Assembly (NCBI RefSeq): GCF_038024035.1
Contig: NZ_CP150664.1
Span: 992,001-1,056,000, forward strand
Length of the DNA: 64,000 bases
Direction: 5' to 3'
Origin: Polaribacter pacificus
GTDB lineage: Bacteria > Bacteroidota > Bacteroidia > Flavobacteriales > Flavobacteriaceae
Made by a program: the position numbers and the translations under genes. Positions 1 to 8,180 of the stretch are shown here, in pieces. Position 1 is the first letter of the stretch. Every line of letters starts with the position of its first letter. The notes beneath the pieces are model-generated. The model searched no databases. It was not told the DNA's origin and saw nothing but the letters and a program-made list of their open reading frames with translations.

Positions 1-466
1 ACCAACTTTTTAAATGCATAGAATAAGTTCCTTTAGCGCCTAAACCTAAATGACATCTTATTCTGTTTAAAACGCTTTTTGCTTTACTTGAACCTATATA
101 TAGTGTTATATTTTGACTCTTATTTTCTTTTATAAAATCAACATTTTCTTCATTAAATTTAGAATACGCTCTTCCTTGATGCTTTGTTTCTTTTGCTTTT
201 TTAAAACTAGAGATAATTTCATCTTTATCAATTACATTAATTACCTCAACTTTATAAATAACATCTTTTGATAATTTGCTAAATTGTTCTTTTAAAAGTG
301 ATTTAACAGTAGCCTCGTTGGTGTTTAATAAACTGACTGAATCTATTGTAAAAGGTTTTAGAAATGTTTTAGGACTTGTTAACTCGCAATGCTCTAAAAC
401 AGCTGTAACTTGTTTAAATTCTTCTAAAATGTTTTCTTTTAAACCTGTGTAAAGTGAAGTAGCCAT
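1..466 (-). CDS. GIY-YIG nuclease-like protein (3' end cut by the window edge)
   Basis: I read 155 codons from an ATG at 466 down to base 1 with no stop, so the C-terminus lies outside the window. The start overlaps the stop of the upstream gene (TAATG), which suggests translational coupling. The visible C-terminal part contains ITLYIGSSKAKSVLNRIRCH followed by a Gly-rich stretch and SMHLKSW. This is the pattern of the GIY-YIG fold (tyrosine-isoleucine-glycine, then an Arg helix). The first ~100 residues are helical and match nothing I recognise. It is the last visible gene of the operon led by the RecD-like helicase. A nuclease role is inferred from the motif; the catalytic Glu would lie beyond the edge. 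Confidence 0.6.
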   Translation of the reverse strand, partial: MATSLYTGLKENILEEFKQVTAVLEHCELTSPKTFLKPFTIDSVSLLNTNEATVKSLLKEQFSKLSKDVIYKVEVINVIDKDEIISSFKKAKETKHQGRAYSKFNEENVDFIKENKSQNITLYIGSSKAKSVLNRIRCHLGLGAKGTYSMHLKSW

Positions 467-918
467 TACTTTTTATTTTTTTTACCAAAAAACCTTCCCC
501 AAATTGTTGATTTTTTTTGAAGCTTTTTTTCAACTATTTCAGAGTGTTCAATTTTTCTTTTTTTTACGTCTTCTTCATTGTTGGTTTCTCTTTCTGAAAT
601 TAATACTCCTTTCTTAAATTGAATGATTAGATCCTTTTCATGTATAACATTAAAGTTTCTATATTCCAACACTTCTCCCATTTGGATTCTAATTTCTCCC
701 GTAAACCAATTAGCAAAAACAATCTTTTTATTGGGGAACAAATAATTTAACCCCACATCTTTACCTCCATCTATTTTTGCAGAAAAATTAGTTAAAAATA
801 ACATTTTGTCACTAAGTTCCCATTTGCACTGATAGCAATGCCAACAGGCAGTATTTTGAAAAATAAAATTAATGTCTTTTTTATTTTTCAAATATTGATC
901 TAAAGGTAAAGTTGTCAT
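466..918 (-). CDS. Small cysteine-containing protein of unknown function
   Basis: About 150 residues. An in-frame ATG at 969 is possible, but I prefer 918 because AGGAG sits 6 nt upstream of it, which is unusual for this phylum. The protein has a CWHCYQC cluster near residue 25, a beta-rich middle (NYLFPNKKIVFANWFTGEI) and a highly basic tail (KKRK, KKLQKK, GKKNKK). The Cys cluster could bind a metal, but I see no second pair. It lies between the TPR/OB-domain gene and the GIY-YIG gene and is coupled to the latter by a TAATG overlap. I do not recognise the family; a nucleic-acid-binding adaptor is only a guess from the basic tail. Confidence 0.6.
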   Translation of the reverse strand: MTTLPLDQYLKNKKDINFIFQNTACWHCYQCKWELSDKMLFLTNFSAKIDGGKDVGLNYLFPNKKIVFANWFTGEIRIQMGEVLEYRNFNVIHEKDLIIQFKKGVLISERETNNEEDVKKRKIEHSEIVEKKLQKKSTIWGRFFGKKNKK

Positions 919-935
919 ATAGTTCTCCTCCCCCT
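919..935 (-). promoter_or_regulatory. Strong Shine-Dalgarno sequence that decides the start at 918
   Basis: On the minus strand GGGGGAGGAGAACTAT directly precedes ATG 918. Bacteroidota genes generally lack such a sequence, and in this window the only comparable one belongs to rpsU. It argues for the start at 918 rather than 969 and may mark a gene with unusual translational control. Confidence 0.55.
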
Positions 936-987
936 TATAAGTAATAATATCTCTTATTTGGAATGTCATAAATTACATTTTAAGGAC

Positions 988-2544
988 TTATCTACAAATT
1001 TCAAAAACTTTAAAGCCCCATTCGTTTTTCTTTTTATTAAAGGATAAAATTGTATTACAAATAACACTATCACCATCTTTTAATTGATATTTTTTTATCA
1101 AATCTGGTGAAACAAAATTATCATTTATAAAACCAAATTCTCGATTTGTTGTGATATTTAAATTTCCTGAAACTTTTTTTATCACATCTGATTCTAGATT
1201 TGGGCTATTTTTAAAAGTCAACACTTTATAAAAACCATCTACACCAATAGGATTTAATCTTGCTTTATAAATATCTCCTGTTTTAGGATTCATTTTTAAA
1301 TGCTTATAGCTAAAAAAACCTGTTATATTTTTGTCTTTTATAAAGTTTACAACCTTTTTGTTTGTATTTACAAAGTCTATCACAATAACAATTTCTTCAT
1401 GATTATTATATAACAGTTCTTCCGCTAAAAGAGCTTGTTCTTCATAAAACTTTTTATTATCTTTTATATTTAGTTCTTTTTCAAACCAATCTAAGTGAGT
1501 ATATTTAATTAATTCATTATTAATTTTCCAATCATTCTTTTTTCTAATTGTAATTGAATTTAAAACCTCTACCGAAGCTTCTTTGTATAATTCTTTACCA
1601 ATTAAAAGATCCGCTAGTTTTTGATGCACTTTCACCAAAAAGCTCTCTTTTGTATTTAAAGTTAAGGCTTTACATAAACAAGCCATTTGCATCTCTACAT
1701 CATCAGTGTATGCCTCTCCCAATAAATCCCAAACCCAAAAATCATTTTTTTTCTTTTTCACAAATGGAATCAAAGATTTTTTTGCACGTTCAAACCTTTC
1801 TAACCCCAAGAGTAACTTTGATTTATAATAAAGTGAATACTGAAAATCAGGATGTTCATCTATAACAATATCAATGAATTTTAAAAATAACTCTGTTTTT
1901 TCTTCATTTATTTTAGCAGACAGCCCCCCACCTTGAAGGCGTTCTCCTTTTAATAACACTTTAGCATACGCAATAATAACTTGTTCTACAAAAGACATTA
2001 TTTTTCTGCCATTTATTTCAAAAGGTTCAAAATCTTCTTCTAAAAAACTATCAAATCCAGCCCATTGAAATACTGCCGAATAACTTTTTGAATTATCTAC
2101 AAAATTATCTGTATTAAATTTCCCATCCGAAGGAAGTTCTTTGAATGCGTTGTGGAATGATTTCAATAAAAAACTATGTCCTTTTGATTGCTCTAGTTTT
2201 AGAGTCTTTATGATTTCAAAAATCAAATTTACTGCGTTGAATTTATCAGAATTACTCAACTCACTTTTTGATATTTTAAAAATATGTCCGCCAATTGCCC
2301 AACAAAACTGTTCGAAAAACAAGTTTTCATTTTCAGGCATTTTTAATTCAATTACTTTATTTAAAATTGTAATAAATTCGTTTTGATTTCCCTGCTCTTT
2401 TTTTAAGAAAGCATAATAGACCCAAGCTAAATTTCTTTTGCCCCAAACATTCTCTGGGTTCGTTTCTAACTCATTTTGAGCCATTGCTAAAGCTTCCTCT
2501 AATTTTCCAGATTCTCTAAGTTCTTTGATTTCTTTAGCTGGCAT
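988..2544 (-). CDS. TPR-like repeat protein with C-terminal OB/cold-shock-like domains
   Basis: 518 residues. The N-terminus (IKELRESGKLEEALAMAQ... NPENVWGKRNLAWVYY) is a clear tetratricopeptide-type helix pair, and further helical repeats run to about residue 370 (for example around DFQYSLYYKSKLLLGLERFERA). The last ~130 residues switch to beta structure. They include GFFSYKHLK...GDIYKARLNP and GFINDNFVSPDLI...LKDGDSV, which resemble two OB/cold-shock-type folds and so suggest RNA or ssDNA binding. The gene overlaps the upstream helicase gene by 11 bp, so the two are probably co-translated and may act together. I do not know a named family. Confidence 0.7.
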   Translation of the reverse strand: MPAKEIKELRESGKLEEALAMAQNELETNPENVWGKRNLAWVYYAFLKKEQGNQNEFITILNKVIELKMPENENLFFEQFCWAIGGHIFKISKSELSNSDKFNAVNLIFEIIKTLKLEQSKGHSFLLKSFHNAFKELPSDGKFNTDNFVDNSKSYSAVFQWAGFDSFLEEDFEPFEINGRKIMSFVEQVIIAYAKVLLKGERLQGGGLSAKINEEKTELFLKFIDIVIDEHPDFQYSLYYKSKLLLGLERFERAKKSLIPFVKKKKNDFWVWDLLGEAYTDDVEMQMACLCKALTLNTKESFLVKVHQKLADLLIGKELYKEASVEVLNSITIRKKNDWKINNELIKYTHLDWFEKELNIKDNKKFYEEQALLAEELLYNNHEEIVIVIDFVNTNKKVVNFIKDKNITGFFSYKHLKMNPKTGDIYKARLNPIGVDGFYKVLTFKNSPNLESDVIKKVSGNLNITTNREFGFINDNFVSPDLIKKYQLKDGDSVICNTILSFNKKKNEWGFKVFEICR

Positions 2545-4660
2545 CTTTTTCTAATTTTTCAATTAATAATTGCAATTTATTATCATTTTCACAATCAAAA
2601 GTCTTTGGCATCGCTCTTGAAAAACTTCCATTTTTTTTGAAATAAAACTGAATATTTGAGCAAATACTATCCGTTCTTAAAAAATAATTTACAAAAAACT
2701 TATCTACCTGTTCATCGATATTCGTAATTGTAATCTCTAATTCTTGGCAATATGTTCTCATTCTAAAATACAATGACTCTAAAAACTCAAGACTTGGGCT
2801 ATAGTCTAATGAAAGTTTTGACGAATAGTTTAGATTAAATATTTCTTCTAATTCTTTTTCTTCAATTATCCCTTTTTTATTTGCCACTTCAAACTGATCT
2901 ACAAAATGACCTGACCCTTTGTGACTTGCTTGTAATATAAATTCTTCATTTGCATTATTACTAACGGTATATCTTTCTAGATATTCTCTAGACTCAACAT
3001 TGATAATTTTATAGTTGGTGGCTTCCAGTTTTTCCTTTACTTCCCAATACTTTAAACTTTTTGCTTTGTGATGTGCTGGATTGTGAAAAGGAGATGCATT
3101 CACATTTTCTAAACTAAGTGCATTGTTCGGAATTCTCCCAACGCTTGTAGTCTCAGAAATTTTTAATTTACTAAATGTAGTTAAATGAGGAGGATTAATA
3201 GCATACACAGTATGTACACCTCTTGTTGTAGCTGTGTAAGACCATCTTAACGCATCATTACTTACCCCTGCCCTACCCGAATAATCTACAAAAACTTTAT
3301 CCCATTCTCCACCTTGAGATTTATGGCAAGTGATTGCATACCCATATTTTACTCTTAACGCATTGTAAAATGGATCTTTAATGAGTAGGTCTTTGAATTC
3401 TTTTGAACCTACTTTAAATTTTTCTTCTCCGGATGCTTTTCTTTTTTCTTGCTCTTGATTGAAACGCATTACAAAATTGATGTATAATGCTTTTGTCATG
3501 TCTAGAGTTAAATCTCTGTCGATACTATTTAATAAATCATCGACGATATAACAAGTAATATCTTCCTCAAAATGAGGAACCCTAAAAGCAATTTTTCTGA
3601 ATTTTAATTTGATGATTTCTTGAATGCTTTTATCATTACGTTTTACATATACAGGAGCAGATTGTTCTATTGTATGTTCAGAAACATTCACCACTTTTGC
3701 TAAATCGCCATTAAATAATTCTGTTTTATAAGAATACTGATTATTGTTATTAATCATGATGATATCTCCTGGAACAATTTCTTTATTCTGAGGGAACAAA
3801 ATATCTCTGATTGCAAAATTATAATGATAACTTTGAGCGTTTGAAAAAGAGATAACTACACCATCTCCAATTTCTGGATTTGGATATAAATTGGTAAACT
3901 TATTTACCACATCATAAGTATCTAATTTCACAAAACTGTCATCGTCATACTTTAATTCAATTGTATTTCTAGATGGCTGCTTTAACAGTTCTCTTAGGTT
4001 ATTTGCATTCTCTAAAATTAAATTATCATCTTGCCTCATTACATGCTTTAGCTCAGAAAAACCACAATTATATCCTAATCCATTAAAATAATTAATTTCT
4101 AAAGCTTTGGATTGATTGTCACCCACAGGAGGCAACTGTGCAGGGTCACCCACAAAAATAATTTTGTTATTTTTATTTGTAGTGAAAGTATGTGTTAACA
4201 AATCATTCAAAAGAAAATTCGTCCCAAAATCGAATAATTCATTTTTAGATTCTCTTGAAGAAATCATAGAAGCTTCATCGACAATTAGCACTCTTTGATC
4301 TTTTGATTCTAAATCAATAGGAAAAAAATAACGAACACTATGGTCTGCTAATTCTTCAGATTCTGAATTGATTGACTTTAAATCTTCTAATTTATAAATA
4401 CTACTGTGTATGGTTCTTCCAAAACCTGTTTTATCTCTTAGCACTTTGGCTGCTCTACCAGTAGGCGCCATTATATTAAATACCTGTTTTTTTTCTTCTA
4501 AATATTTTGCAATCCCTTTAATTAAAGTAGTTTTACCAGTACCTGCATATCCTTGAAGAATAAAAATGTTTTTGTTACTTTTTAAGAAATCATTTATTTG
4601 ACCTACAGCAGATTGTTGATCTTTATTTATTTTTATATGTTGAAAGTGATTGTGCATCAT
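2534..4660 (-). CDS. RecD-like superfamily 1B DNA helicase
   Basis: 708 residues. Walker A is GYAGTGKTT near residue 38, followed by MAPTGRAAKVL (motif Ia) and VDEASM (Walker B, near residue 128). VGDPAQLPPVGD is motif III. YAITCHKSQGGEWDKVFVD near residue 440 is the UvrD_C_2 signature, with ATTRG shortly after. The architecture is that of RecD/TraI-type 5'-3' helicases (AAA_30 plus UvrD_C_2). It carries an extra ~200-residue C-terminal region (from about residue 500) that I do not recognise. It leads a four-gene leftward operon with a TPR/OB protein, a small Cys protein and a GIY-YIG protein, and has the shared operator-like promoter. A role in defence is inferred from the setting. Confidence 0.85.
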   Translation of the reverse strand: MMHNHFQHIKINKDQQSAVGQINDFLKSNKNIFILQGYAGTGKTTLIKGIAKYLEEKKQVFNIMAPTGRAAKVLRDKTGFGRTIHSSIYKLEDLKSINSESEELADHSVRYFFPIDLESKDQRVLIVDEASMISSRESKNELFDFGTNFLLNDLLTHTFTTNKNNKIIFVGDPAQLPPVGDNQSKALEINYFNGLGYNCGFSELKHVMRQDDNLILENANNLRELLKQPSRNTIELKYDDDSFVKLDTYDVVNKFTNLYPNPEIGDGVVISFSNAQSYHYNFAIRDILFPQNKEIVPGDIIMINNNNQYSYKTELFNGDLAKVVNVSEHTIEQSAPVYVKRNDKSIQEIIKLKFRKIAFRVPHFEEDITCYIVDDLLNSIDRDLTLDMTKALYINFVMRFNQEQEKRKASGEEKFKVGSKEFKDLLIKDPFYNALRVKYGYAITCHKSQGGEWDKVFVDYSGRAGVSNDALRWSYTATTRGVHTVYAINPPHLTTFSKLKISETTSVGRIPNNALSLENVNASPFHNPAHHKAKSLKYWEVKEKLEATNYKIINVESREYLERYTVSNNANEEFILQASHKGSGHFVDQFEVANKKGIIEEKELEEIFNLNYSSKLSLDYSPSLEFLESLYFRMRTYCQELEITITNIDEQVDKFFVNYFLRTDSICSNIQFYFKKNGSFSRAMPKTFDCENDNKLQLLIEKLEKDAS

Positions 4661-4679
4661 ATCTGTTTTTTATTTGATA

Positions 4680-4715
4680 CAAATGTATAATTGAGGTGTG
4701 CAAGGTTTTTACATA
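4680..4715 (-). promoter_or_regulatory. Promoter and operator-like element of the helicase operon
   Basis: The -7 box TACATTTG is at 4687-4680. After a 9-nt gap, positions 4697-4715 read TGTGCAAGGTTTTTACATA on the plus strand. This matches the element found at the same distance from the -7 boxes of the retron and the type I restriction operon (TGTGCAA-N5-yTrCATA). Confidence 0.55.
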
Positions 4716-4728
4716 GTTTAATAATAGA

Positions 4729-6942
4729 TTATATTTTTTTTAATCCATTATAAACTGTATTAAACAAGTTAATTAATTCCTCATTGGAAATTTCTAGTTT
4801 ACCTTTAAGAGATGAGTTTGCATGAATAATATCATTTCTTTTACCTATAATTTCATTTAAATCTAATTCAGATTCAACACTTGTATTTAAATAATTAAGC
4901 GTATTTAATATTTTTTGAGCCCAAGGAATACCTCTTTTAGCTTTTCTTAGGTTATTATTTGTTTTTGAATATAAACCTGTTTCTTTATTTTCATTAAAAA
5001 AAACTAATCTATTATTTACTCTGGAAAACTCGAATTCAAAATAAACATCAGAACGGTTATCTATTTTTATTGGCTCTGAACTAACAATCTGATTTGATAA
5101 ATTTTCTAAAACCGAAAACAAGAATAAAAAAGAACTTGTTTTTGATGCTGTATTTAAATTTTTTGCTAGTAATTCACAACTTAACTGCAACCATTTTAAA
5201 ACCTCATCAACAAAATTAATATCTAGTGGGTTAGAAACTTTTTTGAAGTTTTTTCGCGGCAATAATTCAGTTTTTAACTCATCTATCTTTAGGTGAAAAG
5301 CTTTTAAAAAGTTGCGTTCAAAACAACTATTGAATACGTGAACCATATTTTCAATAGATTTTACAGTAAATCCATCTTCAACACTATTTTCTGGAGATTC
5401 TTTCAAAATGAAACCATCAGCGCCAGCATCTTGAAGGTTTTGTAAATTCCAAATTTTATTAGTTGCTGAAAAGATTATCACCTGAATACCAGGGTTTAAC
5501 TCCTTTATTTCATTTAGTATTTTAACACCTGTAATTTCTTTAATATTTTTCTTATTGAAATCACCTGGTAATAATCGAAAATCTAACAAAACCAAATCTA
5601 TATCATCGTCTTTTATTTTTTGAATTGCAGATTTTATTAATTGCTCTTGATTAATATTCTTAAAATCTTCAACCAAATAGTCAAAATATATTTCATTTAT
5701 ATCATCAAAAAAGTGTGCAAAAATCTCACCCCATCCTTTCTCAACTTCATCATCTATATATAATACTTTAGGTGTTCCTGAATATGTGATTTTTAGTTTG
5801 TCATCAGTAATAACATCGGATTTAATTATTGGGTATATTGTATTTAAATATTTAAAGTACAAGTTACTTTCAATCTTGTTTTCAATAGCCTCAATTCTAT
5901 CATCAGATACGTTTATCGTTTTAGACCAACGATTTATGGCCCACTCATTTGCAATACTATGAGAGTCTATATAATTTTTGGGTGGATTTAGTTTAACTTT
6001 TTTAATCTCAAAGGGAAGTTCTTCTATTGATAAATCATTTAATTCGTTGTCCACTGCTTTTTGAAAATCAACTTTCTTATAATCTATAATCTGTATATTC
6101 TTTGTTTTTAAAACATCAAAATACTCATTGCCCCAAAGCATAGATTTATCTTCAATAAAACTATATAAGAAAATGTTTTTTAAGCTATTGATTGAGTCCG
6201 AGCAACGAATATGTAAAACTAATCTAAGGCCATTAAAATCAGACAAAGTTGAACCAAAACAAAGAGGAATAAAAATATTATCATATTCCTTTTCTGAAAA
6301 CCATTCTTCAATTTTAGAACTCATACCAGAGTCGCTAATATTCTTATTGTAAAAAGTAAAATTAATTGAACTTTTGAAAGGATTTGGAAAGCCTTGTCCA
6401 TTTCCAGCAATTAATAAATTACTAGAACAAGATTCAATTTTATCATTAAATATTTCATCAATTAATAGTGAATTTGATCTTTCTTGACTCTGAAGTAATT
6501 CATTTTCAATGTTAGGGTTTTCACCATAAAAAAGATAGTTCAAGTCAACTAAGTTATTATCCTTAAAGTTATTTAAAAAAAAATCTAAATTTTGGTAAAG
6601 GATAGAAACTGGCATACTTCCTCCTGTTTCATTTAATTCTCTTGAATTATAACTACCACTAAAAAAAACGACTTTAAAATTTTGTTTTTCTTCACTATTC
6701 TTAACTAAAGCATTTCTTATTTCATTACCATCTTTCTTGTGCTTATTTTCTACATTGTCAAAAAAAGATTCATGAAATAACACCATGTTCCCATCAGAAA
6801 ATATTAATTCTCTTTCTTCTCTTTTTTCAATTTGGCTATAACTAGTTATTGAAATAAAAATATCCTTAAAAAAATCTATTTTATTTTTGTCCCAGCCAAA
6901 ATCATTTTGCCGATCACTTTTATCATCTATTAAGTATATCAT
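4729..6942 (-). CDS. Retron-associated effector candidate: receiver domain plus C-terminal HEPN-like domain
   Basis: 737 residues. A canonical response-regulator receiver lies at about 391-520: VLYIDDE (acidic pair D397/D398), LLDFRL (phosphoacceptor D454), FSAT (T494) and ILKES (K514). The C-terminus (LNEIIGKRNDIIHANSS, R702-x4-H707, then EELINLFNTVYNGLKKI) is the classic end of a HEPN domain, a fold common in toxin RNases. The N-terminus (MIYLIDDKSD ... VLFHESFF ... VVFFSGS) and a middle stretch (IFIPLCFGSTLSDFNGLRL) look like decayed receiver modules without the acceptor Asp. The start overlaps the preceding gene by 4 bp, so it is co-translated with the retron operon. I infer a retron-gated HEPN RNase; that link is not shown by the sequence alone. 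Confidence 0.65.
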   Translation of the reverse strand: MIYLIDDKSDRQNDFGWDKNKIDFFKDIFISITSYSQIEKREERELIFSDGNMVLFHESFFDNVENKHKKDGNEIRNALVKNSEEKQNFKVVFFSGSYNSRELNETGGSMPVSILYQNLDFFLNNFKDNNLVDLNYLFYGENPNIENELLQSQERSNSLLIDEIFNDKIESCSSNLLIAGNGQGFPNPFKSSINFTFYNKNISDSGMSSKIEEWFSEKEYDNIFIPLCFGSTLSDFNGLRLVLHIRCSDSINSLKNIFLYSFIEDKSMLWGNEYFDVLKTKNIQIIDYKKVDFQKAVDNELNDLSIEELPFEIKKVKLNPPKNYIDSHSIANEWAINRWSKTINVSDDRIEAIENKIESNLYFKYLNTIYPIIKSDVITDDKLKITYSGTPKVLYIDDEVEKGWGEIFAHFFDDINEIYFDYLVEDFKNINQEQLIKSAIQKIKDDDIDLVLLDFRLLPGDFNKKNIKEITGVKILNEIKELNPGIQVIIFSATNKIWNLQNLQDAGADGFILKESPENSVEDGFTVKSIENMVHVFNSCFERNFLKAFHLKIDELKTELLPRKNFKKVSNPLDINFVDEVLKWLQLSCELLAKNLNTASKTSSFLFLFSVLENLSNQIVSSEPIKIDNRSDVYFEFEFSRVNNRLVFFNENKETGLYSKTNNNLRKAKRGIPWAQKILNTLNYLNTSVESELDLNEIIGKRNDIIHANSSLKGKLEISNEELINLFNTVYNGLKKI

Positions 6943-8180
6943 CTTTTAAACTTTAAAACATATTCTACTCCTTCAAAACTTTCAAACTTTTCCAAAATTT
7001 TTACTTTTGAACCGTTCCATAAATTTATTCTTGCAAAATCATTATTATCAAAATTTGCTATTAACTCTAAATTACATAACCCATTTATTTGTTTTTCTAT
7101 AATTGGAGTCGTAGATTCACCAAAGGGATGACTTAATGTTGACATCAAACTTTTTTTGTATATTGAATTTAAATGATGTATTGAAAATATAACGTCATTT
7201 TCTTGCTCAAAAAAAGAAATTAATAATTGAGGTCTTTCAACCACACTGTACTCTTTATTGATTGATTTAACAAGTTCAACAATCTTTACAAAAGATTGTA
7301 TTAGTTTATCTACATCAGTATATATATGAATATTCTCACCAAACTTATTTTCATTAATTTCAATATCAAACCATTCCTTAAACTCCATTTTTCTAATAAC
7401 CCTAACTAAATGCTTCTTGAGAGAATTATTAGAATTAATATGAAACATTGATTTAAATAATAAAACAAAATCAGAGAAAGTAATAATATTCTTACCTGTA
7501 AGTGTTGATCTGAAAGGAGTTGATAAACTATAACCTTCTGTCTCATACTTTTCTATTAAGTTAAATCCAGGGTTAGGAATTATTTTCGGGTTATTATCAG
7601 ACCAATCTAGTAGCTCCTTATCAGACCATGACATCTGTAATTTATCTGTTGACCATTTAATACCACCATAAATATACGCCCTAATTAAAGAGTATAATTT
7701 CTTATTAATATTATACTCTTTTGTTAATTTATCAAATTCAAACTTTATAAATTGAAGGTGTGTAGAAAAATTATACTCATCTTCTTTACAATACTCCAAA
7801 ATTATTTTTAAACTACTTTCACTGTCAATCTCATGACATGTTGTTTTAAGTATAGGATTTTCGTTATATGCTTTTAAGAATTTTGAAATTCCTTTTTCGG
7901 AAAAAGGATCTATATATTTCGGGATATTAGTCTCCTTTTCATTTTTCAAGGCCTCTTCAAAAATTTTAAGACCATTACTTTTTTCTGTTTCTTCTTTTTT
8001 TGGTAAATTACTAATCCCTAATTTTTTTTTTATATCATCAATGTCTTGTTTAAGGTTTAATATGTCAAGTTCAGAAGGTTTCTCTAACTCTTTAGAAACC
8101 AACTTAAAAAACCTTTCTTTTTGATTGAAATCAAATTTTTCATTTTCGAGAAGATGTTGAATAAATTTAAACTTGTTCAT
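6939..8180 (-). CDS. Retron accessory protein, possibly a decayed histidine-kinase-type (GHKL) ATPase
   Basis: 413 residues from ATG 8180 (MNKFKFIQHLL), which overlaps the end of the reverse transcriptase gene by 14 bp; an upstream in-frame start at 8210 would lie deeper inside that gene. The N-terminal ~60 residues form helices with a coiled-coil-like segment (DILNLKQDIDDIKKKL). The C-terminal ~150 residues follow the order of a HATPase_c fold: IHIYTDVDKLIQSFVKIVELV where the N-box normally sits, RPQLLISFF, then GLCNLELIANF in the G2 position and a final beta strand VEYVLKF. The invariant Asn, DxGxG and GxGL residues are missing, so ATP binding is doubtful. The next gene has a phosphoreceiver domain, which fits a kinase/regulator pair reworked as a sensor. 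The fold assignment is tentative. Confidence 0.5.
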   Translation of the reverse strand: MNKFKFIQHLLENEKFDFNQKERFFKLVSKELEKPSELDILNLKQDIDDIKKKLGISNLPKKEETEKSNGLKIFEEALKNEKETNIPKYIDPFSEKGISKFLKAYNENPILKTTCHEIDSESSLKIILEYCKEDEYNFSTHLQFIKFEFDKLTKEYNINKKLYSLIRAYIYGGIKWSTDKLQMSWSDKELLDWSDNNPKIIPNPGFNLIEKYETEGYSLSTPFRSTLTGKNIITFSDFVLLFKSMFHINSNNSLKKHLVRVIRKMEFKEWFDIEINENKFGENIHIYTDVDKLIQSFVKIVELVKSINKEYSVVERPQLLISFFEQENDVIFSIHHLNSIYKKSLMSTLSHPFGESTTPIIEKQINGLCNLELIANFDNNDFARINLWNGSKVKILEKFESFEGVEYVLKFKR

